A stretch of DNA of 64,000 nt from assembly GCA_964605715.1 (NCBI GenBank), contig CAZSDV010000001.1:1-64000 (forward strand). The letters are read 5' to 3'. Origin of the DNA: JAPUME01 sp964605715 (lineage in GTDB: Bacteria > Acidobacteriota > Terriglobia > UBA7540 > JAPUME01). The notes below the pieces were generated by a model. That model saw only the letters and a list, made by a program, of their open reading frames with translations, made no database searches and was not told where the DNA came from. The translations under genes and the position numbers were made by a program. The stretch's first letter is position 1, and every line of letters starts with the position of its first letter. This document shows positions 34,282 through 43,577 of this stretch, in pieces.

Positions 34282-35679
34282 GTGAAAGATTTTGGGCCTC
34301 ATGTTGCCAATGAATTGCGACTCTTGCGGGGAATGCGTAAAACCTATACCCTTAGATTCATGCGACCAGAGGTCACAGGGTCGGAGTTTGTTGTGCATTA
34401 CCACGAGCTCTGGCTGAAGGGGAAAAATCGGAACTTCTTCCGCACGCGTCTAGTGGACAATGTGCGCCGGGCCTTGGGAGACATGGAAGTCCTTAAGATC
34501 CGGTCCGTTGCTCAACGCCTAGTGCTGAGCTTAGGAGAGGGTACTGACCTGGGACAGGTAGCTGAACGGCTGCGTCGCGTAATGGGTATTGCTTACTTTG
34601 CCTCGGTTCACCGTAGCTCAACCAAGGTTGAATTAATCCGGCGCCAAGCTTGGGAGGTGCTAGCTAGGAAAAAATTTTCGAGTTTCGCAGTGCGTGCCAA
34701 AACTGCAGGATCTAAATTTCCGATGAAGTCCATGGAGTTAGAACGTGATCTAGGAGCGGTAATTCTCAACCATCTTAGCCGAGAGGGGCGGGGGGAAGTT
34801 AAGGTTAACCTCTCCAGTCCGGAAATCACCTGCCGAGTGGAGATAATCCCTGGAGGAGCCTTGATTTATACTGAGCGCATCGAAGGATGTGGCGGTTTGC
34901 CGGCAGCTACCGGAGGGCGGCTTCTCTGTCTCCTTTCGGGTGGATTTGATTCTGCCGTCGCTGCCTACAAGATGATGCGGCGTGGGGTTCATTTGAGCTT
35001 TGTCCATTTCTATGGGGTGCCCTCCCGGCCAGGAGAGTCCTCGGTGCCTGTAGCAACTGATATCGTTAGCCAGCTTACTCATTACCAGTACAGCTCAAAG
35101 CTACTGCTCATTCCATTCGAAGCCATTCAGCGTGAGATAATGACCAACGCTCCCGAAAAATTTCGCATCTTGCTCTATCGAAGAATGATGTTCCGCATCG
35201 CACAGGAAGCTTTACGTAGTGAACGCGCCCTGGGATTAGTTACTGGCGACAGCGTCGGCCAAGTGGCCTCCCAGACAATCCAAAATCTGGCTGCTGTTGA
35301 TTCGGCAGTCAAATGCACAATTTATCGGCCTCTTTCCGGAGATGACAAGCTAGATATTTTGGAGACGGCTCGTCGAATCGGGACCTACCAGATCTCCTGT
35401 GAACCTTTTCACGACTGTTGCCCTCGCTATATGCCGCGTGCTCCTGCCCTTCATGCAACCACAGAAGAGCTAGACTATGGGGAAAGGGCCCTAGATATTA
35501 TTGGGCTTGTCCAGAGTGGCTTGAGCGTGGCTGAAGGAATTGCTCTGAAATTCGACTGTGGGCAAGTGGAAAAGAAACCTTTTTTTCCGCGTATTCCTAT
35601 TGAGTGTGAAGTGCAATCTAATCAAGCGAAGTATACTTTTAAGCCTAACCTTAAAGAGAAGCGTAGCGCTAGCCCTTAA
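34282..35679 (+). CDS. thiI: tRNA 4-thiouridine synthase ThiI (short form, no rhodanese domain)
   Basis: ThiI adenylates U8 of tRNA and inserts sulfur received from IscS; it can also sulfurate ThiS. The order is an N-terminal ferredoxin-like segment with HYHELWLKGKNR, a THUMP domain (about 90-200), then the PP-loop ATPase with LLSGGFDSAVAAY and GDSVGQVASQT. No C-terminal rhodanese domain is present, so sulfur must come through another cysteine (for example within CEPFHDCCPRY) or another carrier. The GTG at 34282 gives 465 residues. ATG 34333 or 34360 would give a more usual N-terminus and is equally plausible. Confidence 0.92.
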   Translation: MKDFGPHVANELRLLRGMRKTYTLRFMRPEVTGSEFVVHYHELWLKGKNRNFFRTRLVDNVRRALGDMEVLKIRSVAQRLVLSLGEGTDLGQVAERLRRVMGIAYFASVHRSSTKVELIRRQAWEVLARKKFSSFAVRAKTAGSKFPMKSMELERDLGAVILNHLSREGRGEVKVNLSSPEITCRVEIIPGGALIYTERIEGCGGLPAATGGRLLCLLSGGFDSAVAAYKMMRRGVHLSFVHFYGVPSRPGESSVPVATDIVSQLTHYQYSSKLLLIPFEAIQREIMTNAPEKFRILLYRRMMFRIAQEALRSERALGLVTGDSVGQVASQTIQNLAAVDSAVKCTIYRPLSGDDKLDILETARRIGTYQISCEPFHDCCPRYMPRAPALHATTEELDYGERALDIIGLVQSGLSVAEGIALKFDCGQVEKKPFFPRIPIECEVQSNQAKYTFKPNLKEKRSASP

Positions 35680-35792
35680 TCTTGTAAAAGCAGTTCGAAA
35701 CCCAAAGGAGAAATCTCAAACTTTACGTGAATCTATCAAACTTAAATACACCTTGTTCTGGCTTTCTTGTATCTTTTTTTAAAAAAAATAGA

Positions 35793-37478
35793 ATGCTCAA
35801 TTTGTTTCCCACCTTACTGTGTTTTTTGTTCTCTGTTGGTCTAGCAGCTCAAGCTGAAGACGATATTGTATTGAAGGCCATGAACCAGGAGATTTCTCGT
35901 TCGATGAAGGGATTTGCAAAGCGAGCTAAACCCAGCCCTTACTTCATAGGTTACCAGATCACTGACTCTCGAAGTGGAGTCATTCAAGCGGTTAATGGCG
36001 CGGTTCAGAGCAGCACGGAAACCCGCGGCCGGTTGCTCAATGCCACCGTGCGAGTTGGGGATTATCAGCTGGACAACACTCATGGGATACGCGGTGAACC
36101 TGGTGCCATGTCACTGTTTCGCCGCGGTGGCTTCATTCCATTAAGCATCGATGACGATCTTGACTCCCTCCGTGCCTCCCTTTGGGGAGAAACGGACCGC
36201 CAGTACAGAATTGCAGTCGAGGACTTGGAAAAAATCCGTGCCAGCCAAGAGATCAAGGTGGAAGAAGAAAGTATAGTTGGCGACTTCACGCGTGAGGAGT
36301 TGCAGGTTAGTCTTAGTTCACCTCCTCCTTATTCGATGGATAGAGGTCTGTGGGAGGAACGACTAAAAGATTTCTCGCGCATATTTCTTGAGTATCAACA
36401 GATTCTCACCTCGCAAGTGGATCTGACGGTCATAACCACAACAAAGTATGTTGTGAATTCGGAAGGGACACAGCTGCGCTTTGGGGAGACGCGGCTACGG
36501 TTGGCGCTGTCGGCTTCAACTCGAGCAGATGATGGCATGAATTTATTTCGCTACGCTGCCTTTCACGCTACCAATTGGAGCCAGATGCCGGCTGACGAAG
36601 AGATCCGTAAAGAGGTTCGGAGATTGGCCTGGGAGTTGACTAAATTGAGAGTTGCACCCGTGAGTGAAGCCTATTCGGGGCCAGCTATTCTTTCCGGCCG
36701 TGCGGCTGGAGTTTTTTTCCATGAAGTCCTAGGGCATCGCGTGGAGGGGCATCGCCAGCGCGATGAGTTTGAGGGCCAAACCTTTACACAAAAGCTGGGA
36801 AAGAAAATCCTACCGAGTTTTATCTCTATCCTTGATGATCCAACCCGACCAAGTTTTGAGGGTAAGCCACTGATGGGCCATTTTTTTTATGATGATCAGG
36901 GGGTCCCATCCCAATCTGTAAGTATCGTAGAGGGTGGCGTACTTAGGAACTTTCTCCTTTCGCGCCGGCCGATTGAGGGCTTCTCTAGGTCAAACGGCCA
37001 CGGCCGACGGCAACCAGGTGGTGTCGTTACTGCCCGGCAAGGAAACCTGATTGTTAAGGCTTCCAAGCAGATGCAATATAAGGAGCTTCGCAGAAGGTTG
37101 CTTTCGATGGTGAGGAGACAGGAGAAGGAATACGGGCTTCTATTCGAAGATATCGCGGGAGGTTTTACAGAGACGATGCGTTTTGGTCCCCAAACTTTCC
37201 AGGTTCTTCCGCTGATGGTCTACCGTGTTTTTGCTGATGGTCGCCCGGATCAATTAGTCCGAGGTTTAGGAATTGTCGGTACGCCGCTGACGGTACTAGG
37301 AAAGATTGTGGGGGCATCAGACCAAGGTAAGATCTTTAATGGTGTCTGTGTAGCTGAGTCGGGAGCGGTGTCGGTTTCAGCAACCTCTCCCGCTCTTTTG
37401 ATTTCCGAAATTGAAGTGCAGAAACAACCAAAGGGTTTTGACCGGCCTCCTATGCTTCCTCCTCCGTTAATCCAATGA
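35793..37478 (+). CDS. Exported TldD/PmbA-family metalloprotease (active-site intact)
   Basis: A 561-residue member of the modulator-of-DNA-gyrase (TldD) peptidase family. The zinc motif HEVLGH (H310, E311, H315 counted from this start) is intact, followed by RVEGHRQRDEFEGQTF. The C-terminal part has the usual glycine-rich NGHGRRQPGGVV and YRVFADGRPDQLVRGLG. Unlike cytoplasmic TldD, the N-terminus MLNLFPTLLCFLFSVGLA looks like a signal peptide, so the enzyme is probably periplasmic. The frame is open from GTG 35727, which would add 22 residues before the signal. A degenerate paralogue follows 74 bp downstream. Confidence 0.85.
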   Translation: MLNLFPTLLCFLFSVGLAAQAEDDIVLKAMNQEISRSMKGFAKRAKPSPYFIGYQITDSRSGVIQAVNGAVQSSTETRGRLLNATVRVGDYQLDNTHGIRGEPGAMSLFRRGGFIPLSIDDDLDSLRASLWGETDRQYRIAVEDLEKIRASQEIKVEEESIVGDFTREELQVSLSSPPPYSMDRGLWEERLKDFSRIFLEYQQILTSQVDLTVITTTKYVVNSEGTQLRFGETRLRLALSASTRADDGMNLFRYAAFHATNWSQMPADEEIRKEVRRLAWELTKLRVAPVSEAYSGPAILSGRAAGVFFHEVLGHRVEGHRQRDEFEGQTFTQKLGKKILPSFISILDDPTRPSFEGKPLMGHFFYDDQGVPSQSVSIVEGGVLRNFLLSRRPIEGFSRSNGHGRRQPGGVVTARQGNLIVKASKQMQYKELRRRLLSMVRRQEKEYGLLFEDIAGGFTETMRFGPQTFQVLPLMVYRVFADGRPDQLVRGLGIVGTPLTVLGKIVGASDQGKIFNGVCVAESGAVSVSATSPALLISEIEVQKQPKGFDRPPMLPPPLIQ

Positions 37479-37552
37479 GCGATGTATTGTTGTTGCTCTA
37501 GTAGGAGAGGACATATGGGTGGAAGGTTGTCCTAAATAGGAGATTTTAGCGA

Positions 37553-39370
37553 ATGCAGTGGGATCATCAAAATAACCAAATAATGCGTGGGAGATTCATT
37601 TTTATCGGGTTAGTTTTTGGAGTCCTATTGGCCGCTGGAGTGCTCACTGCTTCACCACCGAATGATTCTATCTTTAGAGCGTTAAAAGAAGAGATGAATC
37701 GGTCGATGGATGGGTTAAAGATGGGGAACCTAGAGCGCCCCTATTACATGGAGTACTACCTGGAAGATGGCAAGCATTGGGCGCTGTCAGCGTCACTCGG
37801 CGGGCTGGTGTTTTCGAACTTTAGGCATGCCCGGCCCTACAAGGTCCGGATCCGTGTAGGTAGCTATCATCAGGACAACAGTAATTTTGAGTTCAGCCGG
37901 CCGTTTGGGATAGTTTCCGGCTCAGGTTTGGCGGGATCCTACCTTCCAATCGAGGACAATTATGATGCTCTTCGGCGGGCCTTTTGGTTGCGCACAGACT
38001 ATACCTATAAACAAGCCCTGGAAGCTTTATCCCAGAAACGAGCCTACCGGAGGAACCTCCAAGAAGGGGAGTTGATCGATGACTTCTCATCTGCTGAAGC
38101 ATTAGTGGAGGTAGCTCCAGAGGTTAGGCAAGCAGCCCCTGGCGCCAGCTGGGAGCAAAAGTTACGCCGGCTGTCTTCTCTTTTCAAGATTTTTCCACAG
38201 ATTCAACGTTCCTCAGTCGAACTGAATGTTTATCAGGGAAACAAGTATTTCTTGAACAGTGAGGGTTCACGGAATCGCCTCCCTGAGAGTGTAGTTGGGT
38301 TCCGTGCTGCTGCTGCAATGCAGGCGAAGGATGGATCTCCGCTAAGAAACGAAGAGCTAATACTCGTGCGGGACCTTGATGAGCTGCCAGTAGAAGCAAC
38401 CCTTGAGGAAAAGTTAAAAGATATGGCAACGAAGCTCATCCAGCTGGCAAAAGCTCCATTGGCGGAGGATTACTCCGGGCCGGTGCTGCTTACATCTGAG
38501 GCAGCTGCCCGACTCCTGGCTGTTTTGCTTGCACCTCATCTTTCTGGGACCAGACCACTGGAGCGCCCCGAGGGCGGAATGGGCTTCCGGAATTTTTCTC
38601 AGTCGAGCGCTTGGAGTTCGCGATGGAAAGCACGCGTGCTACCTACTTTTTTTGACGTGACGGATGATCCAACACGAGAAATTTTTAATGGATCTCAGTT
38701 AATGGGTTCTTTTTCGGTGGATCGTGAGGGTGTTCGGGCTAAATCAGTAAGGCTAGTTGAGAACGGAAGACTGATTAGCTTTTTAATGTCTCGCTCTCCT
38801 CGAAAGGAAATATTTCACTCGAATGGGCATGGTCGATCATTAGGTTCAGCCGGCGTAGTCCAGGCAAAACCAGGGAATCTCTTTGTGACTACCACAGAAG
38901 GGGTTAATTTCAGCAAGTTAAAGGTTCAGTTAATTAAGGAGGTGAAAGCACAGGAAAAACCCTTTGGTTTGCTTATACGGAAAATTGGGCCAGTGGTCCC
39001 TGCTGGCAGTCGGTCATTCGCCTCTGCAATGGAGACTGCAGGTGGACCACTTGGGGGCGCATTTTCGGGACTACCAGAGGGCCCAGTTCTAATATATCGG
39101 GTTTGGGCAAAGGATGGGCGTGAAGAGTTAGTGCGTGGGCTCCAGTTTGCATCGATGAATCCGCGGGCACTGCGTGACATTATTTCCGCCGGAAACGAAC
39201 TAGCAGTTTATAATCACCTTACCGTGGCCAGCTCTCTGTCGGGAGTGGATTTACTTCCCACTTCTATTATTGCTCCTGCACTCCTTTTTGACGATATGGA
39301 ACTGAAGGCCTCACGAGGCCAAACAAGAAAGCTTCCTGTACTGCTTCCTCCTTTTGGTAATGGCTCCTAG
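37553..39370 (+). CDS. Exported TldD/PmbA-like paralogue with lost zinc site
   Basis: A 605-residue protein co-linear with the preceding TldD-like protein: it shares PYYMEYYL, DDPTREIF, GSFSVDREGVRAKSV, SNGHGRSLGSAGVV and LVRGLQFASMNPRAL. At the position of the HEVLGH motif it reads AVLLAP, so both histidines and the glutamate are gone and it should not be a zinc protease. A signal peptide is visible (MRGRFIFIGLVFGVLLAAG, start possibly ATG 37583). By analogy with the TldD/TldE heterodimer, in which only TldD binds zinc, it is likely the non-catalytic partner. That pairing is inference from synteny. Confidence 0.82.
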   Translation: MQWDHQNNQIMRGRFIFIGLVFGVLLAAGVLTASPPNDSIFRALKEEMNRSMDGLKMGNLERPYYMEYYLEDGKHWALSASLGGLVFSNFRHARPYKVRIRVGSYHQDNSNFEFSRPFGIVSGSGLAGSYLPIEDNYDALRRAFWLRTDYTYKQALEALSQKRAYRRNLQEGELIDDFSSAEALVEVAPEVRQAAPGASWEQKLRRLSSLFKIFPQIQRSSVELNVYQGNKYFLNSEGSRNRLPESVVGFRAAAAMQAKDGSPLRNEELILVRDLDELPVEATLEEKLKDMATKLIQLAKAPLAEDYSGPVLLTSEAAARLLAVLLAPHLSGTRPLERPEGGMGFRNFSQSSAWSSRWKARVLPTFFDVTDDPTREIFNGSQLMGSFSVDREGVRAKSVRLVENGRLISFLMSRSPRKEIFHSNGHGRSLGSAGVVQAKPGNLFVTTTEGVNFSKLKVQLIKEVKAQEKPFGLLIRKIGPVVPAGSRSFASAMETAGGPLGGAFSGLPEGPVLIYRVWAKDGREELVRGLQFASMNPRALRDIISAGNELAVYNHLTVASSLSGVDLLPTSIIAPALLFDDMELKASRGQTRKLPVLLPPFGNGS

Positions 39371-39560
39371 GCCTGGAAGCATTACAAGTTAGGGTGTTGT
39401 AATATTTACTTTTTTAACCCAATTTAATTAACGGGATAACTAAGAAGGGATTATGCCTTTTTGGTTGTGGCGATAGGTTAAAGGGAGGGTGGCGTGCTGA
39501 CTGCTGACATGGGTGTTGGTAGAGTGTTATGCTGAAAGGGTAAAGAAAAGGGAATAGCTT

Positions 39561-40043
39561 ATGAAGGCGGAAAACCTCAAGTCGGCTTGGCAATTACTAG
39601 AAGAAGCCTATCAATGTCAAATGGCCAAGGATTTTAATATGGCCGTCAGGCTTTATCAGCGCTCAATTGACCTTCACCCGACTGCTGAAGCTTACACCTT
39701 CCTTGGTTGGACATACCATTTTCAAGGAAGGGAAGATGATGCAATTGCTGAATGCAAGAAAGCCATCCGGGTTGACCCAGATTTTGGAAACCCATATAAC
39801 GATATTGGATCGTATCTGATTAAAAAGGGTAAATTTAATGAGGCTTTGCCCTGGCTGGAGCGTGCGATTCAGTCGCGCCGTTATAATTCCTACCATTTTC
39901 CCTACCATAACATGGGACGTATATATGTGGCCCAGGAGCTTTATAAGAAAGCTCGCAGTTGCTTCGAAAAGGCCTTAAAGCTCTTCCCTGGCTACAATCC
40001 TTCCCAGGAAGCCCTCGAACAGTTGAAAAGAAAGGTCCAATAA
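39561..40043 (+). CDS. TPR-repeat protein, 160 residues
   Basis: A soluble protein made almost entirely of about four tetratricopeptide repeats, for example DFNMAVRLYQRSIDLHPTAE, EDDAIAECKKAIRVDPDFG, KFNEALPWLERAIQS and LYKKARSCFEKALKLFPGYN. There is no signal peptide, so it is probably a cytoplasmic protein-interaction module. It ends 38 bp from the convergent methyltransferase-like gene. No specific partner can be named. Confidence 0.85.
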   Translation: MKAENLKSAWQLLEEAYQCQMAKDFNMAVRLYQRSIDLHPTAEAYTFLGWTYHFQGREDDAIAECKKAIRVDPDFGNPYNDIGSYLIKKGKFNEALPWLERAIQSRRYNSYHFPYHNMGRIYVAQELYKKARSCFEKALKLFPGYNPSQEALEQLKRKVQ

Positions 40044-40081
40044 AAGGATTTCTGTCCAGCTTTTCATGATCCAATAAGAGA

Positions 40082-40606
40082 CTAGGTTTTGATGACTTCC
40101 ATGGTGCAGGAAATTTCCTGTGCAGGAAAAATCCAAGCTGCGTGCTTTTCGTACCAAGGGAGTGACCAGCTAGCGATGGCACGGCCTATCCCATCCAAAA
40201 GAAAACTGTGGCCAAATGTAACTCGGCAGTCGAGGATACGGAAACGAAAGGCCTGGCCTGAAAATCGCTGGAAGGACTCACCCGTGAAATGACGGAAGCT
40301 TTGCGCAGCCAAATGGTGGCGATGTGTTGGGTCAGAGAAGGAATTATGGGAGCTGAAGTGAGGAGTGATGATATGAATTTTTGCCCGAGGCTGGCCAATG
40401 CGGTATACCTCTTTCATGACTCCCATTAAGTCATTTAGGTGTTCAAGGACGTGCGAAAGGTAAATCCGGGAGGCCGAATTGTCCTGCAAGGGCCAAGGAA
40501 GCTGGTCTAGATTACAGATCACGTCTGCTGAGGAGTCGAGCGTCTGATCGAGACCTAGAGATCCGGGTTCAATCTTATTTTTTCCGCAACCAACATCGAT
40601 GGTCAT
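40082..40606 (-). CDS. Class I SAM-dependent methyltransferase-like protein
   Basis: A 174-residue protein of the UbiE/Methyltransf_11 type. Motif I is DVGCGKNKI (4-12), an acidic residue follows in LGLDQTLD, and post-motif sequence is YLSHVLEHLNDLMGVMKEVYRI. Family size is usually 200 or more, so it is a short version lacking much of the C-terminal substrate region. Later residues SFSDPTHRHHLAAQSF recall enzymes acting near glycan or lipid synthesis. The substrate is unknown. Confidence 0.75.
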   Translation of the reverse strand: MTIDVGCGKNKIEPGSLGLDQTLDSSADVICNLDQLPWPLQDNSASRIYLSHVLEHLNDLMGVMKEVYRIGQPRAKIHIITPHFSSHNSFSDPTHRHHLAAQSFRHFTGESFQRFSGQAFRFRILDCRVTFGHSFLLDGIGRAIASWSLPWYEKHAAWIFPAQEISCTMEVIKT

Positions 40607-40677
40607 AGTTTTGGTTAAAAGGCGAAGTCAGGCACTATGTTATCATCCCAGAAGGGAGACGGGCACTACTAGTTGCT

Positions 40678-40881
40678 ATGAGTAAAATTCTACAAAGTAA
40701 GACACTGAAAATGTCTTATGTCGCAATGGTGCAATGTGTCCGTTGCCGAACGCGTGAGGCCATGCAAGTAAGCTGTGAAAAACTGGAGGAGATTAAATCG
40801 TCCCAACCCTTTAGGCGCCCCTGCCCGGAGTGTCAGTGTGAAACCCATTGGGTGTATCTGCCCCTTGGTGTCAGTCGGTAG
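40678..40881 (+). CDS. Small zinc-ribbon-like protein, 67 residues
   Basis: A basic small protein with two cysteine knuckles, CVRC near residue 20 and CPEC (with an extra CQC) near residue 50, separated by a helix-like segment. This is the layout of a zinc ribbon. It reads as a real protein and is separated by 71 bp from the divergent methyltransferase. Function unknown; it could bind nucleic acid or a partner protein. Confidence 0.55.
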   Translation: MSKILQSKTLKMSYVAMVQCVRCRTREAMQVSCEKLEEIKSSQPFRRPCPECQCETHWVYLPLGVSR

Positions 40882-40909
40882 ATCCTTAAATTTATTACTG
40901 AAACTTTCA

Positions 40910-42061
40910 TTAGAGATAGATTCGTGGCACCCTTTTGCCGATGGAGCAGAGGACCTCGTAAGGTAATGTATCTAATTGATCAGCTACTTCGCGGGCTCCA
41001 ATGTTGCAATGGGGCGAAGTACCGATAAAGGTGGCCACATCACCAACCTCTGCGCCGGGAACCTCTGTGAGGTCAAGTAAGGCTAAGTCCATACTGATGT
41101 TCCCAACGATTGGGACATAATGGTCACGTACGATGGCACGGCCTCGATTAGAGAGTTTTCTGCTTAGTCCGTCAGCATATCCAATTGGCACTGTCGCGAT
41201 TCGAGAGGGACGCTGAGTGCGGAAGGTTCCTCCATAACCGAGAAACGCTCCCGCTGGAAAATCCTTTAAAAACACAATGCGCGATTTTAGTTCGAGTAGA
41301 GGTTTAAAATCAGCCGCCAAAACAGTACTCTGACGCTGGTTGTAATCGAAAGGTGGGTAGAAGCCATAGAGAAGAGCACCGACACGAACCAGATTTTCAC
41401 TAAATCCGAGATTGTTGGTTATTTGGGTAATCAGGGCGGCACTGTTTGATGCATGAATCCATTTAGGGTTCACCCCGGAGGCGTGCAACTCTCGCATTAA
41501 GGCCGAGAAGCGTTGCAGCTGCTGGTGCGCTTGCTGTTTCTCGGGCGATGCCAGGTGGGTTAGTATTCCTTTTAGAGAGATGCCTTCGAGTTGACGATAA
41601 TGATCTAAGAATGCTTGCCAGAGTTCTGGTGGCATCCCTAGGCGCCCCATGCCAGTATCTATTTTTAGATGGAACCCAATTGGTTTTCCAAGTTGCCGTG
41701 CACATTCAGCATAAGTGTCCATTCTGGCAGTGGAGGAAACAGTGGGAATTAGATCGTACTCGACGAGATGTGCAGGGTCACTCAGGTAGAGTCCTCCTAG
41801 CAAGAGAATTGGTCGGGAAATTCCCCCATGGCGCAGTTCTATAGCTTCTTCTGCAGTTGCAACACCGAACCAGTCTATGCCTGCTTTTTCCAGGGTTTCA
41901 GCAACGGGCACAGCCCCATGGCCGTAGGCGTCTGCCTTGACAACGGCCATGATGCGGCGATCTGGGCCCGTAAGGAGGCGCAGACGTGCTAGGTTGGCTT
42001 TGAGTTTTGATAGGGAAATTTCTGCCCAGGTAGGCCTGAGAAGTGTTTCAGGTTTCTTCAC
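40910..42061 (-). CDS. alr: Alanine racemase
   Basis: A PLP enzyme interconverting L- and D-alanine for peptidoglycan synthesis. The 383-residue chain has the PLP lysine K42 in VVKADAYGHGA, the HLKIDTGMGRLG motif in the barrel, and the catalytic tyrosine in IGYADGLSRKL. The C-terminal beta-domain includes VGNISMDLALLDLT. It follows dnaB by 54 bp at the end of the ribosomal-protein/dnaB run, a common bacterial arrangement. Confidence 0.95.
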   Translation of the reverse strand: MKKPETLLRPTWAEISLSKLKANLARLRLLTGPDRRIMAVVKADAYGHGAVPVAETLEKAGIDWFGVATAEEAIELRHGGISRPILLLGGLYLSDPAHLVEYDLIPTVSSTARMDTYAECARQLGKPIGFHLKIDTGMGRLGMPPELWQAFLDHYRQLEGISLKGILTHLASPEKQQAHQQLQRFSALMRELHASGVNPKWIHASNSAALITQITNNLGFSENLVRVGALLYGFYPPFDYNQRQSTVLAADFKPLLELKSRIVFLKDFPAGAFLGYGGTFRTQRPSRIATVPIGYADGLSRKLSNRGRAIVRDHYVPIVGNISMDLALLDLTEVPGAEVGDVATFIGTSPHCNIGAREVADQLDTLPYEVLCSIGKRVPRIYL

Positions 42062-42115
42062 CGGATCGTTTGGAGTGGCCTTTTTGATTTATGTTGTTCT
42101 TCGTTGAACCGAACC

Positions 42116-43516
42116 TTACTCCACAGGTTCACCTATGGGATCATCGAGAGGTTCATTCATGGAAGAGTAGTTTTCGAACAGGGCATACGGTTTCAGAAAC
42201 ACCAAGTTCACTTGGCCTGTTGGCCCGTTTCGCTGTTTGCCCACATTTAATTCTGTTTTTCCGGCTGGCTCGTCGTTATCCTTACCATCATCCCGGTGCC
42301 GGTACATATCAGGACGGTGAAGGAATAAAACGACATCAGCGTCCTGCTCAATAGACCCAGATTCACGGAGGTCTGAGAGTTGCGGTCGATGACCCGGCCT
42401 TCCTTCTGGGGCTCGACTGAGTTGCGAGAGTGCCAGAACGGGAATATTTAACTCCTTAGCTATCCCTTTTAGGCTGCGGGAGATAAACGAGACTTCCTGA
42501 GTGCGATTTTCGAAGCGCCTTCCACCGCTAATTAGCTGCAGGTAGTCAATCACTAACAGGTCTAATCCTTGTTCGGCAGCTAGGCGTCTCGCTTTGGCGC
42601 GGATCTGCATTATGGTCAGAGCTGGCGTATCTTCAATGTAAAGAGGCGCTTCCGCAAGCTGTCCTAGGGCGCGTGACATTTGTTGCCAATGTTCCTGGCT
42701 TTTCAGAAACCCGGTCCGAAGTTTGTGACTGTCAATCCGACCTTGTGCGCAAAGAAGCCGCAAGACCAGCGATTCCTTACTCATCTCAAGCGAAATTACG
42801 CCGACGGACTTTTTTCTTCCTATGGCTGCATGGGCGGAGATATTGAGTGCGAGGGCGGTTTTTCCTACGGAGGGACGAGCGGCCAAAATCGAGAGTTCTG
42901 AGGGCTGTAACCCTGAGGTCATATTGTCCAAGTCAGTGTAGCCAGTTTCGATACCAGTGACGCGTTGGCCGCGGTCAAAGAGGACATCAATGGTTCCAAA
43001 GCTTGACTTGACGATGTCTTTGATACCCAGAAAACCAGTTTTTACCTTTTGTGATGCAATTTCAAAAAATTGCCCTTGCGCAAGATCGATCATTGTTTCA
43101 GCATCGTCGCCCTCCTGCTGAGCTCGGGAAATAAGGTTTTCAGAAATGTTGATTAGCCGTCTCAGGGTGGATTTTTCTTTAACGATGCGGGTGTATTCAG
43201 TAATGTTAGATGAGGTACCGAACGGAACTCCCTCTGAAAGCTCCGCAAGGTAAGTTACGCCGCCTACCTTTTCTAGCCATCCATCTTGTCCTAATCCTTC
43301 CGAAAGCGTCACGACGTCAATTTGGTGGTTACTTTCGGAAAGCCCTAACATTTTTTGGAAGATCTGGCGGTGGGACTCAGAGAAAAAGTCTTCCCGGGTA
43401 ACATGCTCAACTACGGTGTTCAGGGTGGAATTATCCAACAGGATAAAACCCAATAGGGCGCGCTCCGCTTCCAGGTTCTGTGGTACCTGCTTTCGGTTTG
43501 AGGTGTCGACAGGCAT
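42116..43516 (-). CDS. dnaB: Replicative DNA helicase DnaB
   Basis: The 466-residue hexameric helicase of the replication fork. The N-terminal domain begins PQNLEAERALLGFILLDN. The RecA-like motor shows Walker A ARPSVGKTALALN, Walker B LLVIDYLQLISG and the arginine-finger region LSQLSRAPEGRPGHRPQLSD. No intein interrupts the P-loop, a frequent site for one in this gene. It lies 61 bp downstream of rplI, matching the classical rpsF-rpsR-rplI-dnaB order. Confidence 0.97.
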   Translation of the reverse strand: MPVDTSNRKQVPQNLEAERALLGFILLDNSTLNTVVEHVTREDFFSESHRQIFQKMLGLSESNHQIDVVTLSEGLGQDGWLEKVGGVTYLAELSEGVPFGTSSNITEYTRIVKEKSTLRRLINISENLISRAQQEGDDAETMIDLAQGQFFEIASQKVKTGFLGIKDIVKSSFGTIDVLFDRGQRVTGIETGYTDLDNMTSGLQPSELSILAARPSVGKTALALNISAHAAIGRKKSVGVISLEMSKESLVLRLLCAQGRIDSHKLRTGFLKSQEHWQQMSRALGQLAEAPLYIEDTPALTIMQIRAKARRLAAEQGLDLLVIDYLQLISGGRRFENRTQEVSFISRSLKGIAKELNIPVLALSQLSRAPEGRPGHRPQLSDLRESGSIEQDADVVLFLHRPDMYRHRDDGKDNDEPAGKTELNVGKQRNGPTGQVNLVFLKPYALFENYSSMNEPLDDPIGEPVE

Positions 43517-43577
43517 CGAGGTAAGCGTAGCTATTCTTTCCGGAGCCTCTAGGGCTGGAGGCCTCCAGAGGATAAAA

